Shown piece by piece: positions 18,655 to 26,940 of a DNA stretch of 64,000 nt (position 1 is its first letter; every line of letters begins with the position of its first letter). Both the position numbers and the translations under genes were made by a program. The DNA comes from Labilithrix sp. (GTDB taxonomy: Bacteria; Myxococcota; Polyangia; Polyangiales; Polyangiaceae). The stretch is from contig JAQBQL010000232.1 of assembly GCA_028287035.1 (NCBI GenBank), positions 59,381-123,380 on the forward strand. Direction: 5' to 3'. The notes under the pieces were generated by a model. That model was not told the DNA's origin, ran no database searches, and saw only the letters and a program-made list of their open reading frames with translations.

Positions 18655-19245
18655 TCAGAACGTGAGGCCGACCTGGGCGTGGATGCTGAGGGACGCGAAC
18701 GTCTTCGTGTTGTTCAGGTCGCTCGGCGTCGGAGCGTCGACGCCCGGCAGGAGCAGGGCGTTCACGTCCGCGCCGACGTAGAGCAGGCCGAGCGGAACGA
18801 GCGCGGTGACACCCGGCTCGAGATACAGGTGGTTCGAGCCGTCCGCGTTGTCTCCGCCGCCGAAGTGCGCGTTGCCGACACCGATCTGAGGACGGAGCTG
18901 GACGACCGGGATGGACTTGATCGTGTAGCCGGCCTCGATGCCGTAGAGCGTCGAGCCATTGGAGTCCGCGGTCACCCCGCCGCCGAGGTCCTTGCTGCCA
19001 CCGAAGTAGTGGATCACGCTGAGGCCGCCGTAGACGTTGAAGAACGAGACGCCGCCCCGCGCTCCGATGCCGAAGCCGAACGGGTTGATGCCATCGGAGT
19101 TCGGGTTCGTCGCGACGCCGACCTTGGCTCCGACCTCCACGTCGACGGGGCCGAGGGCGTGCGCCTTGTGCTCGGTCGCGAAGAACGCGGCAGCAGCGAC
19201 GGCGGCGGGCGTGACGATGCGGGCAACACGGGCGACAAGCTTCAT
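18655..19245 (-). CDS. Outer-membrane beta-barrel-like protein
   Basis: A 196-residue protein with a signal peptide (cleavage near KAHALG). The rest shows alternating residues ending in aromatic girdle-like strands (VDVEVGAKVGVATN, NVYGGLSVIHYFGG, TLYGIEAGYTI, VVQLRPQIGVG, HLYLEPGVTALVP) and a C-terminal Phe (HAQVGLTF). All of this is typical of small outer-membrane barrels. About eight strands fit the length. The substrate or role is unknown. It starts at ATG 19245 and has its own upstream region. Confidence 0.7.
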   Translation of the reverse strand: MKLVARVARIVTPAAVAAAAFFATEHKAHALGPVDVEVGAKVGVATNPNSDGINPFGFGIGARGGVSFFNVYGGLSVIHYFGGSKDLGGGVTADSNGSTLYGIEAGYTIKSIPVVQLRPQIGVGNAHFGGGDNADGSNHLYLEPGVTALVPLGLLYVGADVNALLLPGVDAPTPSDLNNTKTFASLSIHAQVGLTF

Positions 19246-19367
19246 GCGTAGCTCCTTGAAGACGAGCGACGACCGCTCGCGTGGTTCGACGCTACCGTGA
19301 CCCCGGTATTCGCGGCAATATCGCTGTTGGCCGCGGGCGGAGTGTCACAGCGAATTGCGTTACGCCT

Positions 19368-20429
19368 TCACGGGATCAGGCGGTCCTTGCGGAGGTCGTC
19401 GAAGAGGTCGAAGAACGCGTCGTCGGTGGGCTGGTGGTCGAGGAAGCCCAGGCGGCGGCTCCGGGACATGTCCGCGACGACCTCGATGGGCCGTCCCAGA
19501 TCGGCGTCGGTGTGCCACGCCGATACGAGCCGCTCCAGACGCGGCTCGGCGAGGCCGTGGCGCCGCGCGATGTCGGCCCACGCGGCCTCGTCCCCCGCCA
19601 TCTGCTCGGCGAGCGGGCGTACCACCCCATCGAACGGCACCGCCTCGATACCGAAGTAGCTGGCCAGCCGCTGCCACATCCAGCTCCAGCGGAAGACGTC
19701 ACCGTCGACCACGTTGAACGCCAGGTTGGCAGCGGCCGGCGTGGTGCCCGCCCAGAGCAGGTGCCTCGCGAGCAGGCGGGCGTCGGTCATGTCGGTGAGG
19801 CTGTTCCACTGCGCGTCCACGCCGGGAAAGCGGAACGGACGGCCGGTCTCCTTGCATATCGTGGCGTACACGGCGAGGGTCGTTCCCATGTTCATCGCAT
19901 TGCCGACCGCCTTGCCGATGATGGTGTGCGGGCGATGGACGCTCCACGAGAACCCGTCGCGCGCGGCAGCGGCGAACACCACGTCCTCCTGCGCATAGTA
20001 GAAGTTGTCGATCGGGAGTCGCGGCTGCTCCTCCCGGAAGGGCGTCTGCGGGAGCGCTCCCTTCCCGTAGGCCTCGAACGGCCCGAGGTAGTGCTTCATC
20101 CCGGTGACGAGCCCGACGTGGCGCACCGACCGCGCAGGGCGGAGCGCGTCGAGCAGGTTCGACACGAGCGCGGAGTTCACCCGGATGTTCTCCTTCTCGG
20201 TCTCCTGACGGAGCCACGTGGCGAAGTACACGTGCGTCGGCGCGAGGCCCGTCAGCGCTGCAGGCAAGGACGGCGCATCGAGGAGGTCGGCCGCGATCGC
20301 GTTGACGCCCGGCGGCGCCACAGGACGTCGCGCGAGCCCCGACACCTGCCAGCCATCGGCGAGCGCCGCCCTGGCGAGCGCACTACCGACGATCCCGCTG
20401 ACCCCGACCACCAGCACGTGCTTCGTCAT
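19368..20429 (-). CDS. PRISE-type NADPH enone reductase (5-beta-reductase/iridoid-synthase-like SDR)
   Basis: A 353-residue extended-SDR protein. The N-terminal GVSGIVGSALA binds NADPH. VTGMKHYLGPF and NFYYAQED are the signature motifs of the progesterone 5-beta-reductase/iridoid synthase (PRISE) group, carrying the conserved Lys and Tyr. RPHTIIGKAVGN follows, also conserved in that group. These enzymes reduce activated C=C bonds of enones. It is the last gene of a minus-strand set with a carrier and an old yellow enzyme, both fitting enone or steroid metabolism. Confidence 0.85.
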   Translation of the reverse strand: MTKHVLVVGVSGIVGSALARAALADGWQVSGLARRPVAPPGVNAIAADLLDAPSLPAALTGLAPTHVYFATWLRQETEKENIRVNSALVSNLLDALRPARSVRHVGLVTGMKHYLGPFEAYGKGALPQTPFREEQPRLPIDNFYYAQEDVVFAAAARDGFSWSVHRPHTIIGKAVGNAMNMGTTLAVYATICKETGRPFRFPGVDAQWNSLTDMTDARLLARHLLWAGTTPAAANLAFNVVDGDVFRWSWMWQRLASYFGIEAVPFDGVVRPLAEQMAGDEAAWADIARRHGLAEPRLERLVSAWHTDADLGRPIEVVADMSRSRRLGFLDHQPTDDAFFDLFDDLRKDRLIP

Positions 20430-20469
20430 CCGACGGGTCTAGCACCGCGGAAGGCGTCCCGCGGCGCGG

Positions 20470-21474
20470 TCAGTCGTCGGGCGGGCCGAGGCTCGGCTTC
20501 CGGGCCCACCGGCCGGCGAGCACCGTCGACGCCATCAGCTGCATCTGGTGGAAGACCATGAGCGGAAGGACCATGAGCCCGACGAGCTGCGGCGGAAACA
20601 GCACGTTGGCCATCGCGATGCCGCTCGCCAGGCTCTTCTTGGATCCCGCGAACACGATCGTGATGCGATCCCCGCGGTCGAAGCCGAGGAGACGCGCCCC
20701 GTAGGCCGTGAAGGAGAGCGTCGCCGCGAGCAGCACGCCGCACAGGAACACGAGGCCGAGGAGCTCGGACGCCGACACGCGCTGCCAGAGGTGCTGGACC
20801 ACCGCGTCGCTGAACGCGACGTACACGACGAGAACGACGCTGCCGCGGTCGACGACGCCCACGATGCGCGGACGACGCGCCATCCAGCGGCCGGTCCACA
20901 CGCGGCTCGCGTGCCCGAGCACGAAGGGCAAGAGGATGTGGAGCGCGACGTCGCGGACGCCGGTGAGGCTCACGGTATGACTCCCCGCCCCGCTGCGGCT
21001 CGTCATGCCGTACGCGAGCGGCGTCAGCACGACGCCGATCAGCGTCGACAGCGAGGCGCTGCAGATCGCGGCCGGGACGTTGCCGCCCGCGATCGACGTG
21101 AACACGATCGCCGACTGCACCGTCGCCGGGAGCGCGCACATGAAGCCGACGCCCTCGTAGATCTCGGGCCCGACCATGCGTATCCCCACCGGCCGGAGGA
21201 TCAGGCCGAACACGGGGAAGATCAGGAAGGTCGTCAGGACCACGACCCCGTGCAAGCGCCAGTGGCCGATTCCCGCGAGCACCGCCTCCCGCGACAGCTT
21301 CGCGCCGTGCAGGAAGAAGAGCGCCACGACCGCTACCACCGTCGCATGGTGAAATCCCGCGGCCACCGTGCCGCGCGCGGGCAGGAAGGTCGCGAGCGCG
21401 ACGGCGCTCAGGATCATCCCGAGGAACGGGTCGACGACGCGGGGGCTGGACGGCGCGGCGGGTCCGGCGCTCAC
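20470..21474 (-). CDS. Bile acid:sodium symporter-like (SBF/YfeH-type) transporter
   Basis: A polytopic protein of about 334 residues with roughly nine to ten TM helices. The pattern FLHGAKLSREAVLAG, CALPATVQSAIVFTSIAGG and GSKKSLASGIAMANVLFP fits the SBF-like group (PF13593-type). I use GTG 21474, whose GTGA overlaps the stop of the upstream flavin enzyme; a GTG at 21492 would give six more residues. The known family moves bile acids or other organic anions with sodium; the cargo here is unknown. It sits between OYE and PRISE genes. Confidence 0.82.
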   Translation of the reverse strand: MSAGPAAPSSPRVVDPFLGMILSAVALATFLPARGTVAAGFHHATVVAVVALFFLHGAKLSREAVLAGIGHWRLHGVVVLTTFLIFPVFGLILRPVGIRMVGPEIYEGVGFMCALPATVQSAIVFTSIAGGNVPAAICSASLSTLIGVVLTPLAYGMTSRSGAGSHTVSLTGVRDVALHILLPFVLGHASRVWTGRWMARRPRIVGVVDRGSVVLVVYVAFSDAVVQHLWQRVSASELLGLVFLCGVLLAATLSFTAYGARLLGFDRGDRITIVFAGSKKSLASGIAMANVLFPPQLVGLMVLPLMVFHQMQLMASTVLAGRWARKPSLGPPDD

Positions 21475-22538
21475 TTCACGAAGTTCTTCCACTGCCGCAT
21501 GTACTCGGCGAACCGCTCGCCGAGGCCCTCGGCGCGCAGCTCCTCGATCGTGACCGGCGGGCGACGCGGCTCCCAGCCCGGGCTGCCGGCGTGGCGCGGC
21601 CAGTCACGGTTCACGATCGCCGAGCGTCCCAGCGCGACCACGTCGGCCCCCTTGGTGAGGAGCGAGTTGCCCTCGGGCGCGGTCCAGACGGTGCCCGCGA
21701 CCATCAGCTTCACGTCGGCCGGGAGCGCGGCGCGGAAGATCGGAACGGGGTGCTCGTCGGGCCGCTTCTTCGTGTTGAGGAGCGCGCGCCAGAGCGACGC
21801 GTGGATGAAGTCGGCGCCGTCCTCGCAGAGCCACTGCGCGGTCAGCACCGACTCGTCGAGATCGAGGCCGCGGGCATTGCCCATGTCCTCCGGCGAGAGG
21901 CGCACGCCCACCGTGAACCGCGCGCTCACGCGAGCTCGCACGGCGCGGACCACCGAACGCGCCAGCCGCGCGCGGTTCTCGAGCGAGCCACCCCACGCGT
22001 CGGTGCGCCGGTTCTCGGTGGCGCTCAGGAACTGCGTCAGCAGGTAGCCGTGCGCGCCGTGGATCTCGACGCCGTCGAACCCGGCCTGCTCGGCACGCGC
22101 GGCGGCGTCGGCGAACTGCGTGATGACGCGCGCGAGATCCTCCTCGGTGGCGGCGCGAGCGCCCTGCCCTTCGCTCGCGCTGAACGCGGTGAGGCCGCTC
22201 ACCTCGCGATCGGCCCTCACGCCGCCGTGGAAGATCTGCACGAACGAAGCGGCCCCATGCGCGCGCAGCGCCGCCGCGAGACGGGTGAGGCCGGGGAGGT
22301 GCGCGTCGTCGAAGATGCCGAGCTCACCGGCCCACCCCTGCCCGTCCTTCGCGACGTGGGCAGCGCAGGTCGTGACGAGGCCGAAGCCGCCGGCGGCGCG
22401 CGACACCAGCCAGGCGAGCTCGTCGTCCGAGAGCGTTCCGTCCTCGTGACTCTGCTGGTTCGTCATCGCGGCGAGCGCGATGCGGTTGGGGGCCTCGAGG
22501 CCGGTCCGGAAGACCACGGGATCGAAGATCGTCGTCAT
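21471..22538 (-). CDS. NADH:flavin oxidoreductase / old yellow enzyme family protein
   Basis: A 355-residue FMN-dependent TIM-barrel enzyme. It shows NRIALAAMTN at the N-terminus, GFDGVEIHGAHGYLLTQFLS, the RTDAWGGSLENR signature, and a phosphate-binding C-terminal end (ADVVALGRSAIVNRDWP). The family reduces alpha,beta-unsaturated carbonyls or nitro compounds with NAD(P)H. The start ATG 22538 fits the family N-terminus (MTTIFDPVVFRTG). It is the first gene of the operon OYE-SBF-PRISE, overlapping the carrier gene by GTGA. Confidence 0.92.
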   Translation of the reverse strand: MTTIFDPVVFRTGLEAPNRIALAAMTNQQSHEDGTLSDDELAWLVSRAAGGFGLVTTCAAHVAKDGQGWAGELGIFDDAHLPGLTRLAAALRAHGAASFVQIFHGGVRADREVSGLTAFSASEGQGARAATEEDLARVITQFADAAARAEQAGFDGVEIHGAHGYLLTQFLSATENRRTDAWGGSLENRARLARSVVRAVRARVSARFTVGVRLSPEDMGNARGLDLDESVLTAQWLCEDGADFIHASLWRALLNTKKRPDEHPVPIFRAALPADVKLMVAGTVWTAPEGNSLLTKGADVVALGRSAIVNRDWPRHAGSPGWEPRRPPVTIEELRAEGLGERFAEYMRQWKNFVK

Positions 22539-22694
22539 GAGCGAGGCCACTATAGCCCCGGACTGCGAGTGACGAGGTTGCAGAACCGGCGGGCGATCCT
22601 TGCCAGTCTGTCGCGCCCGAGGGCACGAGCCGCATTCTTCCGCGGTTTTCTCGCACGCGATCGTCGGGCACATGCCGTGCAGCCGAGCCGCCGC

Positions 22695-24023
22695 ATGAAC
22701 GACCACGTTCGCCGTCTCCTGCATCGCTGGCTCGTCGAGTACAACCCGCTCTACCTGCTGAGCGCCTCGCTGTGCCTGGGAGGCATGTTCGCGATGTCGC
22801 GCGAGCTCGCGCACGAGCAAGCCGGCGTCCTCGCCGTGGCGGGCATCGCCGAGCTCTACGCGTGTCTGCTCATCGGGGGCGCGGCCCTCCTCATGCGCAT
22901 CGGGCAGCGGCGGCCGGCGGTGATGCTCGCGGTGCTCACCGCGGTCTACCAGTGCGATCTCACCCTCCACACGGAGGCGTGCGCCTGCCTCGGGACGGTC
23001 GGGGTGGTGGCGAGCGCTGCGTGGCTCGCGTTCTTCCTCCTGAAGCTCCGTGCGCTCGCGTGGGCAGTGCGCCTGCGCGTGCCTGCGCTCGCCTTGCTGC
23101 TTCTCGCCGTGGGCGCGACCGGGATCGCGGCGCTCCCTCACGTCATCGGCGACCTCTCGGAGCGCGGATCCAGCGCCGTCGTGTCGGCGTGGCTCGGCGC
23201 GCTCTGTCTCCTCGCCCAGTACGGAGGCGAGCGGCTCCGGATCACGAGCACGGCGCCGCTCGACGCTTGGGGCCAGACCGTCCTTCGCCGCGCGACCGCC
23301 GCGGTCTGGGGGATCTTCGCCGTGCTGCTGCTCCTGCACGTCGGGTTCTGGTCGCTGCACTCGCAGCTCACGCTCCGATCGCTGCTGCCGCTCGCGACGG
23401 TGCTCGCCACCCGCTGGCTCTCGCGCGAAGGCCAGGTGTGGGCGGTGACGGGCGGCATGGTGCTGCTCGTCGCCGTGGCCGCGCCGGCCTTCCTGTCGGG
23501 GACAGCGATGGTCGCCGCGCTCACGCTGGCGGCTCGCGCCTGGCAGTACCGCGAGATCCAGGTCCTCCCGCAGGAGCGCGCGTGCTCTCCGATGCCGTAC
23601 CGGATGGGCGAAGAGGTGCTCTCCGGCATGCGGGTCACGCGCATCGTCGAGCGATCGTGCTCGCATGCGGCCCAGGGGCGGCTCCACGCCGGCGCGATCT
23701 TCGGCATCTACCTCGCTGCCTGGACCGCCGACTTCACGGGCGGCGCCTGGCCCGCGCACGTCCTCGCCCTCGACCTGCTGCTCGTCGCTGCGGTGCTGGC
23801 ACTGGCGCTCCTCGCGCGCATGCGGAGCGGGCTCGTGCCGCTCGTCGTCGGCGCCATCGTCGCCGCGGTACGCAGCGGGGTCCTCCCGCATCCGACGACG
23901 ACGCTCGGATGGGGCGCCCTCGCCGTCATCACCGGATTCGGCCTGCTCGTGTCCTCGCTCGGCGCGAGCTACGTGCTCCGCGAGGGACCGGCGACCTCAG
24001 GCCGTGGTGACGGGGGTACGTGA
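22695..24023 (+). CDS. Polytopic membrane protein of unknown function
   Basis: A 442-residue protein with about eleven or twelve hydrophobic helices spread over its length. The loops contain LHTEACACLG near residue 97 and a cytoplasmic-type segment QYREIQVLPQERACSPMPY near 290. No transporter, ligase or protease signature was recognised. It starts at ATG 22695 and its 3' end overlaps the convergent DoxX gene by 27 bp. The divergent neighbour is the old yellow enzyme gene. Confidence 0.7.
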   Translation: MNDHVRRLLHRWLVEYNPLYLLSASLCLGGMFAMSRELAHEQAGVLAVAGIAELYACLLIGGAALLMRIGQRRPAVMLAVLTAVYQCDLTLHTEACACLGTVGVVASAAWLAFFLLKLRALAWAVRLRVPALALLLLAVGATGIAALPHVIGDLSERGSSAVVSAWLGALCLLAQYGGERLRITSTAPLDAWGQTVLRRATAAVWGIFAVLLLLHVGFWSLHSQLTLRSLLPLATVLATRWLSREGQVWAVTGGMVLLVAVAAPAFLSGTAMVAALTLAARAWQYREIQVLPQERACSPMPYRMGEEVLSGMRVTRIVERSCSHAAQGRLHAGAIFGIYLAAWTADFTGGAWPAHVLALDLLLVAAVLALALLARMRSGLVPLVVGAIVAAVRSGVLPHPTTTLGWGALAVITGFGLLVSSLGASYVLREGPATSGRGDGGT

Positions 24024-24395
24024 GGCGAGCATCGGCCGGAACGCGGCGCGGTACGACCACGCGAGGAAGACCTCGAGGGCCACGACGACGATGGGGAGGA
24101 TGATCCCGGCCGGCGCGAGGAAGGCGTGGAAGAGGAAGATGTTCACCACGATCGGCGCGAGAAGCGCGAGGGCGAGCGGCACGAACCGGCCCACGAGCAG
24201 CGCCAGGCCGCTCGCGACCTCCACGACCTTCACCAGCTGGAACAGGTAACCCGTCGCGAACATCGCGCCCGCGAAGGCTCCCGCCGGCGCCGGCATCGGC
24301 GGCTGGGGCAGGAAATGGAAGAAGAAGTTCAGGCCGAAGACGAAGAAGATCAGCCCGAGGAGGACGCGCGCGGCGAGGACGAGCTTGGATTTCAT
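23997..24395 (-). CDS. DoxX family membrane protein
   Basis: A 132-residue protein with four hydrophobic helices. ARVLLGLIFFVFGLNFF and GYLFQLVKVVEVASGLALLVGRFVPLAL match the DoxX family. Known DoxX-like proteins take part in thiol or quinone-linked redox functions. It is divergent from an HxlR regulator with an inverted repeat between them, which suggests that regulator controls it. Confidence 0.85.
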   Translation of the reverse strand: MKSKLVLAARVLLGLIFFVFGLNFFFHFLPQPPMPAPAGAFAGAMFATGYLFQLVKVVEVASGLALLVGRFVPLALALLAPIVVNIFLFHAFLAPAGIILPIVVVALEVFLAWSYRAAFRPMLASRTPVTTA

Positions 24396-24412
24396 GGTCC
24401 TCGTACGATGCT

Positions 24413-24462
24413 ACTTCCGAAAGAGAAGTTGCGCCCGATCCAGAAGCTTCTCTTTTTCGAAC
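24413..24462. promoter_or_regulatory. Inverted repeat between doxX-like and hxlR-like genes
   Basis: The left arm TTCCGAAAGAGAAGTT (24415-24431 region) and the right arm AAGCTTCTCTTTTTCGAA (24447-24462 region) are reverse complements with a few mismatches, separated by about 15 bp. It occupies most of the 86-bp divergent intergenic region. An HxlR-family dimer site is the likely role. Confidence 0.5.
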
Positions 24463-24481
24463 GACGCCCCATACTCGTGGG

Positions 24482-24844
24482 GTGGCGGACGAAAAGGCGG
24501 GATGTGCCCACTTCCAGGCGGCGATGGACGTGCTCGGAAAGCCCTGGACCGGGCACGTCTTCGAGGCCCTCGACCGCGGCCCGCTCCGGTTCGGCGCGCT
24601 GCGTGATGCGGTGGGGAGCATCGGCGACCGCATGCTCGCCCTCCGCCTGCGCGAGCTCGAGGAGCGCGGCCTCGTGGTCCGTCACGTCATCGAGGGGCCG
24701 CCGGTGGGCGTGTCGTACGAGCTGACGCCCGCAGGCCGCGGCTTCCGCGAGGTCGCCAGCGCCATGCGGAAGTGGGGGGCGGTGGTCCTGCGTGCGGCGG
24801 AGGCCGGCTCGCCGTCCACGCAGCCGTCACGGCGGAGGCGCTGA
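24482..24844 (+). CDS. HxlR-family winged-helix regulator
   Basis: A 120-residue protein from GTG 24482. It has the family pattern AMDVLGKPWTGHVFEALDRGPLRFGALRDAV, the recognition helix GDRMLALRLRELEERGLV and wing HVIEGPPVGVSYELTPAG. A single Cys near the N-terminus (AGCAHF) is where redox or electrophile-sensing HxlR proteins often have theirs. It is divergent from DoxX. Its 3' end overlaps the end of hypB by 18 bp. Confidence 0.9.
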   Translation: MADEKAGCAHFQAAMDVLGKPWTGHVFEALDRGPLRFGALRDAVGSIGDRMLALRLRELEERGLVVRHVIEGPPVGVSYELTPAGRGFREVASAMRKWGAVVLRAAEAGSPSTQPSRRRR

Positions 24845-25561
24845 CGCAGTGACGCCGGCCGCGGGGCCGCTTCGAAGCGCGTCGAGCCAGGTCGTCCACT
24901 CGTCGATTCCCTGGCCGGTGACGGTGGAGACGCAGAGCGCGCCCGGGCGCGGCATGACCCGGGATAAGGCGTCGACGATCGCCTCGACGGTCACGCCCGG
25001 GCAATACGGCAGCAGATCGAGCTTCGTGAGCACGACGAGGTCCGCGTTGCGGAACATGACCGGGTACTTCAGCGGCTTGTCGACGCCCTCGGTGACCGAG
25101 AGGATGACGACGTTGGCAGTCTGACCGAGGTCGTAGATCGCCGGACAGACGAGATTGCCCACGTTCTCGATGAAGAAGAAGTCGCTCTCGCTGATGGCTC
25201 CGCCGAAGCTCGGTCCGTGCAGGACGTGCTCGATCATCCCCGCGTCGAGGTGGCACGCCGTCCCCGTCGTGATGGTCTCGGCGCGCAGCCCGACCCGCGC
25301 CATGCGGTCGGCATCGTGCGTGGTCGCCAGGTCGCCGCTCACCGCGGTCAGGCGGCGGCGCTCGCCGAACGCCACCGCGGTGGCCTCGAGGAGCGCGGTC
25401 TTTCCCGCGCCCGGTGATCCCATGAGATTCAGGACGGTCACGCCGTCCTCGCGGAAATGCCCACGCAGATGTGCTGCTTGCCGGCGGTTTCCGGCGAGGA
25501 GGCTCTCGTGCACGTCGACCGAGACGACGTTCGCATCACCACATCCGCATTTGTCACACAT
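24827..25561 (-). CDS. hypB: Hydrogenase nickel-insertion GTPase HypB
   Basis: A 244-residue SIMIBI GTPase that delivers Ni to the hydrogenase large subunit with HypA. The N-terminus MCDKCGCGD carries the CxxCGC high-affinity nickel motif. There is no His-rich stretch, so it is not a nickel-storage type. Walker A is MGSPGAGKT. The metal site at the dimer interface is seen in TACHLDAGMI. LTKLDLLP is the G4-like NKxD equivalent. It is the last gene of the hyb-hyp operon and overlaps hypA by 8 bp. Confidence 0.97.
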   Translation of the reverse strand: MCDKCGCGDANVVSVDVHESLLAGNRRQAAHLRGHFREDGVTVLNLMGSPGAGKTALLEATAVAFGERRRLTAVSGDLATTHDADRMARVGLRAETITTGTACHLDAGMIEHVLHGPSFGGAISESDFFFIENVGNLVCPAIYDLGQTANVVILSVTEGVDKPLKYPVMFRNADLVVLTKLDLLPYCPGVTVEAIVDALSRVMPRPGALCVSTVTGQGIDEWTTWLDALRSGPAAGVTASAPPP

Positions 25562-25901
25562 CGCTGATCACCGCCTCTATTCGATCGAGAAATATCTCTC
25601 CGCCCGCCGTGAGCCGCGCAGGTGTCCCGCAACGACCGCACGTGAGAGGAGTGCCAGGGACGAGCGTGACGAGGCAGAGTGGACAGCTCCACGTCGCCGG
25701 CTCGGAGACCACGAACAGCTCGGCGTTGGCCAGGCGGCCGACGCTGCGAAACGCGTCGTAGGCAGTTCGAAAGAGCTCGGGGTCGACGCCCGCGTGCTCT
25801 CCGACGCGTACGTGAATGGCATTCACGACCGCGCTCGCGTGCGGCTCGAGCGCGCGGTCGACCTCCTCGAAGAGCGCCTGGATGAGCGAGACCTCGTGCA
25901 T
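25554..25901 (-). CDS. hypA: Hydrogenase nickel chaperone HypA
   Basis: A 115-residue protein with the N-terminal MHEVSLIQALFEEV; His2 is the conserved nickel ligand. A zinc-binding domain has two CxxC motifs (CPLC and CGRC). ATG 25901 is fixed by the family N-terminus. The start lies one base after the hypE stop. It brings nickel to HypB and the large subunit. Confidence 0.97.
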   Translation of the reverse strand: MHEVSLIQALFEEVDRALEPHASAVVNAIHVRVGEHAGVDPELFRTAYDAFRSVGRLANAELFVVSEPATWSCPLCLVTLVPGTPLTCGRCGTPARLTAGGEIFLDRIEAVISDV

Positions 25902-25902
25902 C

Positions 25903-26940
25903 TCAGCAGATCCGCGGCAAGGGCTCGCCCTCGAGCTCGAAGAGGCGACGGTGACCGAAACCCGTATCGAGGAGGACCGCTCCCGGGTGATCGTCGACGA
26001 CGCGCCCGATGATGGCGGCCCGGCGCCCGAGCGGATGGGCATGCAGCGCGGCGAGCACCGCGTCGGCACGCGACGCTCCGACCCCGAGGAGGGCCTTGCC
26101 CTCGTTGGCCACGACGAGGGGATCGATCCCGAGGATGTCCGCGGCGGCGCGGGCAGCGTCGGTCATCGGGATACTGGCATGGTCGAGCACGATGCCGAGG
26201 CGGGCCTTGACCGCCATCTCGGTGAGCGCGGAGGTGACGCCCCCGCGCGTCGGGTCCTTCATCGCGTGGACCGCGTCGCCGCCCGCGGCGAGCGCGGCGC
26301 GGATCAACCCGTTAAGCGGGGCGACGTCGGAGCGCAGATCGCCCTCGAGCCCGAGCTGATGGCGCGCGGCGAGGACCGCGAACCCATGATCGGCGATCGA
26401 TCCCGTCACGATGACGACGTCTCCGATCCGCAAGCCTGCGTCGCGCACCACCCGGTCGGTCACGCCGACGCCGCTCGTCGACAGCACGATGCCGTCGATC
26501 TCGCCGCGCCCCATCACCTTCGTGTCCCCGGTGACGACGAAGGCCGAGGCCTCGCGCGAAGCCTCGCGCATCGATTCGTGAATGCGCGCCAGCGATTCGA
26601 GGGAAAAGCCTTCTTCGATGATCACGCTCGAGGTGAGCCCGAGGACCTCGGTCGCGCCCATCATGGCCAGATCGTTCACCACGCCGGAGATCGCGAGGCG
26701 GCCGATGTCCCCGCCCGCGAAGAAGATGGGCTTCACGACGTGTCCGTCGGTGGTCAGGACCAGCCACCGATCGCCGAAGCGGATGGCCGCGCCGTCGTCG
26801 AGGGCGTCCGCTCCGACGCCGCCCGGCCCGAGGGCTGCCTCGGGCGGGCGCTCCGGCGCGAGCAGCTTCGAGACCAGCTCGCGCATCGCCGAGCCTCCCG
26901 CGCCGTGCTTCAGCTCGACGACGCCGCGCTGGTCGCTCAT
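25903..26940 (-). CDS. hypE: Hydrogenase maturation protein HypE
   Basis: A 345-residue PurM/AIR-synthase-like ATPase that dehydrates the thiocarboxamide made by HypF into the cyanide ligand of the active-site iron. It has the N-terminal LKHGAGGSAM, GVGADALDDGAAI, MKDPTRGGV and the conserved C-terminal PRIC ending on the modified Cys. The ATGA overlap with hypD indicates coupling. Confidence 0.97.
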   Translation of the reverse strand: MSDQRGVVELKHGAGGSAMRELVSKLLAPERPPEAALGPGGVGADALDDGAAIRFGDRWLVLTTDGHVVKPIFFAGGDIGRLAISGVVNDLAMMGATEVLGLTSSVIIEEGFSLESLARIHESMREASREASAFVVTGDTKVMGRGEIDGIVLSTSGVGVTDRVVRDAGLRIGDVVIVTGSIADHGFAVLAARHQLGLEGDLRSDVAPLNGLIRAALAAGGDAVHAMKDPTRGGVTSALTEMAVKARLGIVLDHASIPMTDAARAAADILGIDPLVVANEGKALLGVGASRADAVLAALHAHPLGRRAAIIGRVVDDHPGAVLLDTGFGHRRLFELEGEPLPRIC

